Shown: positions 17,822-25,555 of the stretch, in pieces
Numbering within the stretch: position 1 is the first letter of the stretch
Layout of the letters: every line of letters starts with the position of its first letter
NCBI GenBank assembly: GCA_025352125.1
Contig: JANXTZ010000037.1
Location: 1 to 64,000 of the forward strand
Length of the DNA stretch: 64,000 bases
Direction of reading: 5' to 3'
From: Deinococcales bacterium
GTDB lineage: Bacteria > Deinococcota > Deinococci > Deinococcales > JAAFIG01
The notes under the pieces: generated by a model
What the model saw: the letters and a program-made list of their open reading frames with translations, nothing else
Databases searched by the model: none
Told to the model about the DNA's origin: nothing
Program-made: the position numbers and the translations under genes

Positions 17822-19141
17822 ATGACCATGACCGCTCCAGAAAAACCAGTCACAACCAAGACGCAAACGCTGCTTGACGCTCGAGCGCAGCACATTCCGC
17901 GTGGCGTCAGTGCTTTAACCCCACTTTTTGCCGCCCGAGCCGAGGGTGCGAAACTCTGGGATGTCGAGGGGCGCGAGTTTATTGATTTTGCGGGTGGCAT
18001 TGGCGTGCTTAACATTGGTCACGCACACCCAAAAGTTCAGGCGGCGGTCAGGGCACAACTCGAGAATTTCACGCACACCTGCTTTCAGGTGGTGGCGTAT
18101 GGGTCCTACATCAAACTGGCAGAAAAATTGAATGCCCTCGTGCCGCAAAAGGCGGGGCAGACCAGCAAAACTTTTTTTGTCAGCACGGGTGCGGAAGCCA
18201 CCGAGAACGCCATCAAGATTGCCAGGGCGTTCACGAACCGCCCTGGGATCATCAGTTTTGACTCGAGCTTCCACGGGCGGACGCTCATGGGCATGAGTTT
18301 GACGGGCAAGCAAAAACCGTACAAGCAAAACTTTGGACCATTCGCGCCAGAAGTCTACAAAACCCCGTTCCCAATGCCGTATCAGGGTATGACCACCAAA
18401 GACGCGCTGGCTGGACTCGAGCATCTTTTTGACACCCAGGTCGCGCCCGAACAGGTGGCGGCAATCATCATCGAACCGGTGCAGGGCGAGGGGGGTTTTA
18501 ATCCCGCCCCTGCGGCATTCATGCGCAGCTTGCGCAACATTTGCGACAAGCACGGCATTGTCTTCATTGCCGACGAGATTCAGTGCGGTTTTGGTCGCAC
18601 GGGCAAAATGTGGGCTTACGAGCATAGCGGCATCATTCCCGACCTCGTGACCATCGCCAAAAGCCTGGCAGGGGGCTTGCCGTTGGCGGCTGTCACTGGA
18701 CGTGCCGACATCATGGACGCGCCACATCCTGGGGGCTTGGGCGGCACATACGCGGGCAACCCATTGGCGTGCGCCGCAGGTCTCGCGGTGCTCGAGATTT
18801 TTGAGGAAGAGAACATCCTCGAGCAAGCCGTGACCCAGGGCGATTACCTCGAGCGTGAACTGAAAGCCTTGCAAAGTGATTTCCCCATGATCGGTGACGT
18901 GCGCGGGCTTGGCGCGATGATGGCGATAGAACTGGTCAAAGACTTGGAGAAGAAAACCCCAGATGCGGATACCGCGACCAAAGTGGTCAATGCGGCGCTC
19001 GAGGGTGGATTGATTGTCATCAAAGCTGGAATGCACGGCAATGCGATTCGGATTCTTGTGCCATTAAATGCCAGCCATGCGGAACTCGAGGCTGGGTTTA
19101 AGATTTTGCGCAAAGCGTTTGAAACAGTTTACAAGAAGTAA
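17822..19141 (+). CDS. gabT: 4-aminobutyrate aminotransferase family (PLP class III)
   Basis: 439 residues from ATG 17822 with AAAGGTGG seven bases upstream. Class III aminotransferase hallmarks: FAGGIGVLNIGHAHP, STGAEATENAIK, EPVQGEGGF, and DEIQCGFGRTGKMWA followed by the PLP lysine in TIAKSLAGGLPLAA. Transfers the amino group of GABA (or another omega-amino acid) to 2-oxoglutarate. The next gene is an aldehyde dehydrogenase of the gamma-aminobutyraldehyde type, so putrescine to GABA to succinate semialdehyde is the likely route. Related ornithine-type aminotransferases cannot be excluded. Confidence 0.85.
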   Translation: MTMTAPEKPVTTKTQTLLDARAQHIPRGVSALTPLFAARAEGAKLWDVEGREFIDFAGGIGVLNIGHAHPKVQAAVRAQLENFTHTCFQVVAYGSYIKLAEKLNALVPQKAGQTSKTFFVSTGAEATENAIKIARAFTNRPGIISFDSSFHGRTLMGMSLTGKQKPYKQNFGPFAPEVYKTPFPMPYQGMTTKDALAGLEHLFDTQVAPEQVAAIIIEPVQGEGGFNPAPAAFMRSLRNICDKHGIVFIADEIQCGFGRTGKMWAYEHSGIIPDLVTIAKSLAGGLPLAAVTGRADIMDAPHPGGLGGTYAGNPLACAAGLAVLEIFEEENILEQAVTQGDYLERELKALQSDFPMIGDVRGLGAMMAIELVKDLEKKTPDADTATKVVNAALEGGLIVIKAGMHGNAIRILVPLNASHAELEAGFKILRKAFETVYKK

Positions 19142-19216
19142 AACTCGAGACTGAATTATGTTTTACAAGAAACCAAATTCTCGCTTAAACTCTCACCCGA
19201 CTCGCCTAGGCTCGTC

Positions 19217-19242
19217 ACCCTCTCTCGAATTCGAGAGAGGGT
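19217..19242. repeat. Perfect 26-bp palindrome
   Basis: ACCCTCTCTCGA is followed by ATTCGAGAGAGGGT, an uninterrupted palindrome centred on GAATTC. It could be an operator or part of a degenerate repeat; no T-run follows. Confidence 0.6.
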
Positions 19243-19310
19243 TCTCTCAGGCACAAACAATTTAGGCTTTTGAGACTCTGATTCAACTTAAAAAATTTAG
19301 GAATTAAGCT

Positions 19311-19334
19311 CCCTTCTCTCCCAGGAGAGAAGGG
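19311..19334. repeat. Hairpin of the CCCTTCTCTCC repeat family
   Basis: An 11-bp perfect stem (19311-19321 with 19324-19334) with a two-base loop. It is shared in type with the element near 12.7 kb. It sits 46 bp before the aldehyde dehydrogenase SD sequence. Confidence 0.55.
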
Positions 19335-19393
19335 TCGGAGATGAGAGGAGCGTAAGCAGCTAACTCGAGTTTCCACAATGAAGGAGCTTCTTT

Positions 19394-20893
19394 ATGACCA
19401 GTAAAAAAATCATGAGAAACACGAGCCTCAGGCATTTTCCGTTAATCATCAACGGAAAAGAAATCACGCATGGCAGCCAGGATTTGGTCGCTCCAGCCAC
19501 GGGTGAAGTCTTCGCCACGGTGGCGGTTGCGACCGTCAAAGACGTGCAAGATGCGGTCAAGGCGGCAGTGATTGCTCAAAAATCTTGGGTGGCACTCTCA
19601 CCTGCGGAGCGCAGCAACGCCCTCCTCAAATTTGCGGATGCACTCGAGCAGCACAGTGAGCAACTGGCGAACCTCGAGAGTGAAAACGCGGGCAAACCGA
19701 TCAAACTCGCCAAGTACAGCGATATTCCCGTGGCAATTGACAACATTCGCTACTTCGCGGGTGTGCTGCGGCGCATCGAGGGTGTGGGTGCGGGTTCGTA
19801 CATGGGCGGTTACTCGAGCATGATCGAACGCGTTCCCGTGGGTGTGGTGGCGGCGATCACGCCCTGGAATTATCCGTTCATGATGGCGGCTTGGAAGTTG
19901 GGTCCAGCGCTGGCGGCGGGCAATGCGGTGGTGATCAAACCCGCGCCGAATACGCCAACCACCACCATCGAAATGGCGCGAATCGCAATCAGTGCTGGAT
20001 TGCCAGCAGGGTTAATCAATGTCTTGACGGGCGGCGCTGAAGTCGGCGAGGCGATGGTCACGCACAAAAACGTGCGCATGGTGACGTTCACGGGCAGCAC
20101 CCGCACGGGCAGGCGGATTGGCGAACTGGCGGGGCTTGGCACGAAACGCGTGACGCTCGAGCTTGGGGGCAAAGCCCCGTTTATTGTCTTTGACGATGCC
20201 GACCTTGAGGCGGCGGTGCAGGGTGCGGTGGCGGGCGCGTTCATCAACGCGGGTCAGGATTGTACCCAGGCGGCACGGATTTACGTGCAACAAAAAAGTT
20301 TTGATACGTTTTTAAAACGTTTCAAAGCCGTGACCAGCACAATCCGCATGGGCAAGCTCGGGTCTGAAAGCACGGACATGGGACCGCTCACCAGCCAGGT
20401 TCACCGTGAAAAAGTTCACGGGATGGTGCTGGCAGCCAAAAAACAAAAGATCAAGATCGAACTGGGCGGCGAACTGCCCAAAGGGGCAGGGTTTTACTAC
20501 CCGCCAACCATTCTGGTGAACGCCCCACAAAACTCGAGCGTGGTGCAGGAAGAAATTTTTGGACCGGTGGTCGTGGTCAACAGTTTCAAAGACGAAGCCG
20601 AGGCGATAGAACTGGCGAACGACACGATTTACGGACTTGCCGCCAGCGTTTGGACGTTAAACATTCAACGCGCCTTCAGGGTGTCATCCGCGCTCGAGTT
20701 TGGCACGGTCTGGGTCAACGATCACCTGCCGCTGACCTCAGAAATGCCCACGGGCGGCATGAAGGATTCGGGTGTGGGCAAGGATTTAAGCCATTACGCT
20801 CTCGAGGAGTACACGATTCCCAAGCACGTCATGTTTGACACGTCGGGTGATGCACGAAAGGGTTGGCATTTCACGATTTTTGGCGATCAGTAA
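19394..20893 (+). CDS. Gamma-aminobutyraldehyde dehydrogenase-like NAD(P)+ aldehyde dehydrogenase
   Basis: 499 residues from ATG 19394, SD AAGGAG seven bases upstream. ALDH features: TPWNYPFMMAAWKLGPALAAGN, VTFTGSTRTGRRI, catalytic Glu in LELGGKAPF and catalytic Cys in NAGQDCTQAARIYVQ, the latter a pattern of PatD/YdcW-type enzymes. Oxidises aminobutyraldehyde (or a related aldehyde) to the acid, feeding the preceding aminotransferase. Substrate is inferred from context. Confidence 0.85.
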   Translation: MTSKKIMRNTSLRHFPLIINGKEITHGSQDLVAPATGEVFATVAVATVKDVQDAVKAAVIAQKSWVALSPAERSNALLKFADALEQHSEQLANLESENAGKPIKLAKYSDIPVAIDNIRYFAGVLRRIEGVGAGSYMGGYSSMIERVPVGVVAAITPWNYPFMMAAWKLGPALAAGNAVVIKPAPNTPTTTIEMARIAISAGLPAGLINVLTGGAEVGEAMVTHKNVRMVTFTGSTRTGRRIGELAGLGTKRVTLELGGKAPFIVFDDADLEAAVQGAVAGAFINAGQDCTQAARIYVQQKSFDTFLKRFKAVTSTIRMGKLGSESTDMGPLTSQVHREKVHGMVLAAKKQKIKIELGGELPKGAGFYYPPTILVNAPQNSSVVQEEIFGPVVVVNSFKDEAEAIELANDTIYGLAASVWTLNIQRAFRVSSALEFGTVWVNDHLPLTSEMPTGGMKDSGVGKDLSHYALEEYTIPKHVMFDTSGDARKGWHFTIFGDQ

Positions 20894-21149
20894 AACCTGC
20901 AATACCATCCAAGCTCGAGCCATCAAAAACAGTTGGCTCGGGTTTATATTCAGACCAAAGTCGGTGTTCAAGTTTGAAAACCCGTTATCAATACGCGTTT
21001 CGATAAATTCTGATGGGAATTTATCCGCCCAGGGGACGTAGGAACGACTACGGATTTCGTGAATGAACGCAAGCGTTTGAAGTGATTGAACACAACCCGT
21101 ATGGCAACACTCGAGCAGCCCCATAACGTGACTTTGTGGTCGCAGCCTT

Positions 21150-21180
21150 CGGGTGTAAAAAATGTACTTTTTTACACCCG
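21150..21180. terminator. Bidirectional terminator overlapping a stop codon
   Basis: CGGGTGTAAAAAA (21150-21162) pairs perfectly with TTTTTTACACCCG (21168-21180). The minus-strand stop TAA (21174-21172) is inside the stem. Confidence 0.8.
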
Positions 21181-21681
21181 AGATTCTTGAACTCGTTGCA
21201 AAAATCCTTGTGGGTCGGCTGGGGTAATGATCGTGTTCTTTCCAGCAAGGCGAATCACAACCGCGTCACCGTTCAAAAGAGAACCGTAAACTCGCATCTG
21301 CTGTCCGTTCACGCTGAACAAACCTGCATTGTAAAAACCTGTGCTGATACCAAACAAACGCCATCTGGTTTTGATTTGAATAACCTCTAGCGTGGCATTT
21401 TGCAAATTGATTTCAAAGCGTCCAAACCAGTACTGAATTTCGAGTTTTTGAGGCTCGAGGCGGTATCTGAGTGCCCGTTGTGGCAGAGTAAACACCAAGA
21501 CAATAAACACCATCAAAAACACGTAAAACGGAACCACGAATTTTAGGGCATTTTGGTCCGAAGCCACCCGCAAAATGGCAAAGATCAAAAGCCCAACGAC
21601 AAACAAACCCAACGACAAACGAAAGGGTGAGCACACCCGCCCAAGAGAACCCTGTTCTGACTGGAATGTCGATGTGCTCAC
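21172..21681 (-). CDS. Membrane protein with bacterial PH-like domain
   Basis: 169 residues. Two membrane helices (about 24-40 and 48-66) are followed by a bPH_5-type domain, recognised by GFYNAGLFSVNG, VVIRLAGKNTIITPADPQGFL. Function unknown; the domain is often membrane-linked. It lies 19 bp after glyS and probably shares its transcript. GTG 21681 has no SD sequence and no well-placed -10 box, so the start is uncertain. Confidence 0.7.
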   Translation of the reverse strand: MSTSTFQSEQGSLGRVCSPFRLSLGLFVVGLLIFAILRVASDQNALKFVVPFYVFLMVFIVLVFTLPQRALRYRLEPQKLEIQYWFGRFEINLQNATLEVIQIKTRWRLFGISTGFYNAGLFSVNGQQMRVYGSLLNGDAVVIRLAGKNTIITPADPQGFLQRVQESRV

Positions 21682-21700
21682 CCCTTTTTACCCGAGAATT

Positions 21701-23233
21701 TTAGCGCAGTCGCTCGAGCAAGTACGCTGGTAAATCCTTCATGGCAATGCGTTCTTGCGCCATCGTGTCGCGGTTGCGAACGGTGACCGTGCCGAGCAAA
21801 TTCGGGTCACTCGGTTCACTGCCGTCTTTGTTGCCCTGCCCAATCGTGTCAAAATCGACGGTGATGCACAACGGCGTGCCGACCTCGTCGTGGCGGCGGT
21901 AGGCTTTACCGATATTGCCCGTGTCCTCGTAAAGCACGCGCCCGAACCCGATGGCTTGCAAATCTTTTTTCAGTTTTCGTGCCACATCGGTAATCTCGAG
22001 CTTGTTCTTGGCGAGCGGAATCACGGCAACCTTGATCGGCGCGAGGTGCGGGCGCAATTTTAAAACAATGCGTTCCGAACCATTCTCGAGGGTTTCTTTG
22101 GTGTACGCCTCGGTCAAGACTGCCAGCACGCCACGGTCCACGCCAGCCGAGGGTTCGATCACAAATGGCACAATCGGTTTTTGGGTTTCTGGGTGGGGAA
22201 TCGTTAGTTTTTCGGTGCTGTCCGTGTTCGGTTCGACGTTGGCTTGAATGCCGAGCGAATCGTTGCCCCGGGTGTGCGAACCAAGATCAAAGTCGGTGCG
22301 GTTGGCAATGCCTTCAAGTTCCTCGAGTCCGTGTGGAAAACGGTAGAGAATGTCCACGGTGGCTTTGGAGTAATGCGAGAGGTCTTCTTTGGTCTGATGG
22401 TAAGGCTCGAGGTTGTTGCTCTCGAGTCCCTGATCGCGCCACCATTGCAAGCGGGTTTCGACCCAGGTAGAATGCCAAGCGTCGTCCGTGCCTGGGGTCA
22501 CAAAAAACTCGAGTTCCATCTGCTCGAATTCGCGGACGCGAAAAATAAAGTTGCGGGGTGTGATTTCGTTGCGGAATGACTTGCCGATTTGGGCGATGCC
22601 GAACGGCAGGCGGCGGCTGGTCGAATCCACGACATTCTTGAAGTTCGTGAAAATCCCCTGTGCGGTTTCGGGACGCAAGTAGGCGTAACTTTCCTCGTCT
22701 GCCACAGGACCAACAGTGGTTTTGAACATCATGTTGAATGGTCGCGGCGCAGTCCAATTGCCTGGTTTGCCATCGTCAGGATCGAGAGCTTTGCCCGCGT
22801 TCAAGGCAACTTCGGCTTTTTCAGGATTTTTGGTCATGGCGCTCGAGAGGGCGTCTACGCCCTCGCCTTCAAAACCGAACGCTGCGCTGATGCTCGAGAG
22901 AATTTCAGGTTTCTGGTCTTTGAGCAGGTGATCGAGGCGGTAACGCTTTTTGTTCGTGCGGTTGTCCACCATTGGGTCGGTGAAGGTTGCCTCGTGACCC
23001 GAATGGCGCAAGACCATCTTGTGAGTCAAAATGCTGGCATCTAGTCCCTCGATGTCGTCGCGCTCGTAAATCATCGAACGCCACCAGGCGGCTTTGAGGT
23101 TGTTTTTGAGTTCCACTCCCAAAGGACCGTAATCGTAAGTCCCCTGCAAGCCACCGTAAATGTCACTGCCTGGGAAGATGAACCCACGGCGTTTACAAAG
23201 AGAAACGAGTTCGTCCATTGACTGCGCTGGCAT
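21701..23233 (-). CDS. glyS: Glycine--tRNA ligase (alpha2 type)
   Basis: 510 residues, single-chain class II glycyl-tRNA synthetase. Motifs: [19 protein letters not shown] near the N-terminus, [10 protein letters not shown] and [25 protein letters not shown] motif 3, and an anticodon-binding domain at the C-terminus ([20 protein letters not shown]). ATG 23233 has AGGAGGG upstream. The leader is a T-box, so uncharged tRNA-Gly induces the gene. Confidence 0.95.
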   Translation of the reverse strand: MPAQSMDELVSLCKRRGFIFPGSDIYGGLQGTYDYGPLGVELKNNLKAAWWRSMIYERDDIEGLDASILTHKMVLRHSGHEATFTDPMVDNRTNKKRYRLDHLLKDQKPEILSSISAAFGFEGEGVDALSSAMTKNPEKAEVALNAGKALDPDDGKPGNWTAPRPFNMMFKTTVGPVADEESYAYLRPETAQGIFTNFKNVVDSTSRRLPFGIAQIGKSFRNEITPRNFIFRVREFEQMELEFFVTPGTDDAWHSTWVETRLQWWRDQGLESNNLEPYHQTKEDLSHYSKATVDILYRFPHGLEELEGIANRTDFDLGSHTRGNDSLGIQANVEPNTDSTEKLTIPHPETQKPIVPFVIEPSAGVDRGVLAVLTEAYTKETLENGSERIVLKLRPHLAPIKVAVIPLAKNKLEITDVARKLKKDLQAIGFGRVLYEDTGNIGKAYRRHDEVGTPLCITVDFDTIGQGNKDGSEPSDPNLLGTVTVRNRDTMAQERIAMKDLPAYLLERLR

Positions 23234-23309
23234 GAAACCCTCCTACTTGCTCACGAGATAGCACCTGTCGGGCTGTTCGCGCTTCGCGCATTAGAAGTTG
23301 GAATTCGCC

Positions 23310-23520
23310 AAAACAAAAAGTCCAGGCGGCTTCTAACGCCACCTGGGGACGCAGCAAACACTGCGCGGTTCCACCCCAGTTCCTCGAGAGGAAAACCCTC
23401 AAGGCTCTTTTCTACATCTGCTCCCCGCTGCCTTTCGCAAAGTTCTTACCACCAGGCTCACACCGTCCCTGGCTCGCTCGAGATTTAAAGCTTTGGTACT
23501 CCTGCGGATCGACGCACTTA
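23310..23520 (-). ncRNA. T-box riboswitch controlling glyS
   Basis: On the minus strand the universally conserved T-box core GGGTGGAACCGCG is at about 23376-23364, followed by its antiterminator partner (GCGTCCCC, 23352-23345). A competing terminator stem CCAGGTGGC/GCCGCCTGG (23346-23338 with 23330-23322) ends in ACTTTTTG. Upstream is a Stem I-like region with GGAGTACC (about 23504-23497). GGC at 23432-23430 is a possible glycine specifier, not proven. The terminator 5' strand overlaps the antiterminator 3' strand, as required for switching. Confidence 0.9.
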
Positions 23521-23521
23521 C

Positions 23522-23550
23522 ATCATGGCGCAAAATTGGCTCGAGATCAA
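23522..23550 (-). promoter_or_regulatory. Promoter of the glyS T-box leader
   Basis: TTGATC (23550-23545) and CATGAT (23527-23522) with a 17-bp spacer, ending just before the T-box. Confidence 0.6.
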
Positions 23551-23582
23551 GGGTAAAAGTTTTTTTCGCGTTCAAAACACGC

Positions 23583-23588
23583 TAAACT
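23583..23588 (+). promoter_or_regulatory. -10 box of the first mutarotase gene (leaderless)
   Basis: TAAACT six bases before ATG 23595, no SD sequence. Confidence 0.6.
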
Positions 23589-23594
23589 CGGGTC

Positions 23595-24506
23595 ATGATC
23601 GAACGTTTGGAGAACGATTTTTGGAAACTCGAGGTTGCGCCGAACGTGGGCGCGAGCATCAAGTCTTTGGGTGCCAAACAAGGCTCGAGCCTTGACGCTT
23701 TAATGCGTGTGACACCTGATGGGGCGTTGGGTCAGAACTCTGCCAGTCCATTCTCGAGTTTCACGCTTGCGCCGTTTTCCAATCGGATTCGGGATGCGAA
23801 GTTTGTGTTTGAAAATCAGGAATACCAGTTAAAAGCCACCGCAAAAGATGGCAGCACCCAGCACGGCGACGTGCGAAACCGTCCCTGGCGGGTGACTCGA
23901 GGGGAGAACACGCTCGAGTGTGCCATTGATTCCAGGGATTTTGCGGATTTCAATTTCCCGTTTCCAATGCGCATGAAGGTGATCTACGCCCTGAAGGACA
24001 ATATTTTTGAGACGCAACTTGAACTCGAGAATGTTGGCAGTACGCGAATGCCGGCAGGTTTTGGTTTGCACCCGTATTTTGTGCGCCAGTTGGCTGGCAG
24101 CAACGACGTGCAACTTCAGTTTGGCGCGACTGGAATGTACGAAACGGACTCGAGCTTCATTCCGACTTCGGGCATGAAACCAATTTCAGACAATTTTGAT
24201 TTCTCAAAAGCGCGTTTTGTGGGTGACACGCCAATCAACCATGTGTTTGGTGGTTGGGACGGCAGGGCATTGCTCGAGTACGACATGCCTGACTCAGGCA
24301 GCAAAATATTGAAACTCGAGGCGAGTGAAGTGTTCTCGCATTTGTGCGTGTTTGCGTCTCCAGATGAGGCGTTGGCGGTCGAGCCGATTTCGCATTGCAC
24401 GGACGGTTTTAACTTGTTGGCGCGGGGCGTTGAGAACACGGGCGTCAAGGTGCTCGAGCCTGGTGAAATTTTGGCTGGTTGGGTGCGTTTGGGTTTGCAG
24501 GGTTAA
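23595..24506 (+). CDS. Aldose 1-epimerase (mutarotase) family protein, copy 1
   Basis: 303 residues. Galactose-mutarotase fold: early LAPFSNRIRDAKF, THGDVRN-type QHGDVRNRPW, GFGLHPYF (His in the sugar site) and VEPISHCTDGFN with the catalytic-glutamate region near the C-terminus. Interconverts alpha and beta sugar anomers, or is a related hexose-6-phosphate epimerase; substrate unknown. First of a tandem pair; its TAA stop is part of the -10 box of copy 2. Confidence 0.85.
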   Translation: MIERLENDFWKLEVAPNVGASIKSLGAKQGSSLDALMRVTPDGALGQNSASPFSSFTLAPFSNRIRDAKFVFENQEYQLKATAKDGSTQHGDVRNRPWRVTRGENTLECAIDSRDFADFNFPFPMRMKVIYALKDNIFETQLELENVGSTRMPAGFGLHPYFVRQLAGSNDVQLQFGATGMYETDSSFIPTSGMKPISDNFDFSKARFVGDTPINHVFGGWDGRALLEYDMPDSGSKILKLEASEVFSHLCVFASPDEALAVEPISHCTDGFNLLARGVENTGVKVLEPGEILAGWVRLGLQG

Positions 24507-24509
24507 ACT
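24504..24509 (+). promoter_or_regulatory. -10 box of mutarotase copy 2, overlapping a stop codon
   Basis: TAAACT begins with the TAA stop of copy 1 and lies seven bases before ATG 24517. Confidence 0.6.
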
Positions 24510-24516
24510 AAACCCA

Positions 24517-25437
24517 ATGAGCATCGAAACCCTGGAAAACAACTTTTGGAAACTTGCCGTTCACCCGCGTTTGGGCGCGAGTCCCGTCGCGCTCGAGGCG
24601 ATGGCGGATGGGGCGTGGCAGGCGGTCATGCGTCCAACAAGTCCAGCGTTGCTCGAGGGGAACGACAGCGCGGGTTTCTCGAGTTACAACCTTGCGCCGT
24701 ATTCAAACCGCATCAAAAACAACACGTTCATGTTTGAGGGTCGTGAATACAAGCTTCAACCCAATTGGTCGGACGGCATCCTGACGATTCACGGCGACAT
24801 TCGCAACCGTGAATTGGCGATGATCCGAAGCGAACGTGCCCTCGAGTTTTTTTACGATTCCAGAGACGTTAGCGATTCCAATTATCCGTTTTCTTTCAGC
24901 TTCAAAACCAGGTATTCGCTCGAGGGTGACGTTTTCGTGTCGCATCTCGAGTTGCAAAACGTTGGGGATGTGCCAATGCCTGCCGGACTGGGCTATCACC
25001 CGTACTTCATGCCCACGTTCTCAGGCTCGAGCGCCGCGCCAAAATTGCATTTTCAAGCCAAAAGTGTGTACCTGACCGACACCACCCGCATTCCTGACGG
25101 AGGCAGCCAAGCGATTCCAGCCGAACTGGATTTCTCGAGTCCCAAAGCCGCGACCGGATTTTTTATTGACCATGTTTACAACGGTTGGAACGGTGTGGCG
25201 ACTTTGGAATGGACTGGCAGCAATTATGGTTTACGAATCGAGGGCGACCCGATCTACACACATTTTGTGGTCTTCAACGGCGACCCTGATGGTACGGTAG
25301 CGCTCGAGCCTGTCTCGCATTGCACGGATGGCTTTAACCTTTTGGCGCGGGGCGTTGAGAACACGGGCGTCAAAATTTTAGCGCCTGGCGAAATCCTGGC
25401 GGGTGCGATGAGATTAAAACTCGAGAAGCTGGGCTAA
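24517..25437 (+). CDS. Aldose 1-epimerase (mutarotase) family protein, copy 2
   Basis: 306 residues from ATG 24517, not the longer open frame. Clear paralogue of copy 1: LAPYSNRIKNN, IHGDIRN, GLGYHPYF and a nearly identical end (SHCTDGFNLLARGVENTGVK). The middle has diverged, so the two may act on different sugars. Arose by tandem duplication. Confidence 0.85.
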   Translation: MSIETLENNFWKLAVHPRLGASPVALEAMADGAWQAVMRPTSPALLEGNDSAGFSSYNLAPYSNRIKNNTFMFEGREYKLQPNWSDGILTIHGDIRNRELAMIRSERALEFFYDSRDVSDSNYPFSFSFKTRYSLEGDVFVSHLELQNVGDVPMPAGLGYHPYFMPTFSGSSAAPKLHFQAKSVYLTDTTRIPDGGSQAIPAELDFSSPKAATGFFIDHVYNGWNGVATLEWTGSNYGLRIEGDPIYTHFVVFNGDPDGTVALEPVSHCTDGFNLLARGVENTGVKILAPGEILAGAMRLKLEKLG

Positions 25438-25555
25438 ATTTGTCTGAAAGCTCAAGCCCTGCACATTAAAATCACATTATTTGCGTCGCTCACGGTTCGA
25501 TCATGCTGTTCCCATATAGTTTCTAAAGACACTTTTATGTTTTAAAGGGGTAACT

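Noticed and set aside
17915-19036. 373-codon open frame antisense to gabT
   Set aside because: Overlaps a firmly identified gene and encodes Cys/His/Arg-rich sequence with no family pattern.
20894-21149. Possible small genes after the aldehyde dehydrogenase
   Set aside because: Short frames on both strands lack start signals and recognisable content; I see only the hairpin at 21150.
25488-25512. GGTTCGAT resembling a tRNA T-loop
   Set aside because: No acceptor stem, D-arm or anticodon arm can be drawn around it.
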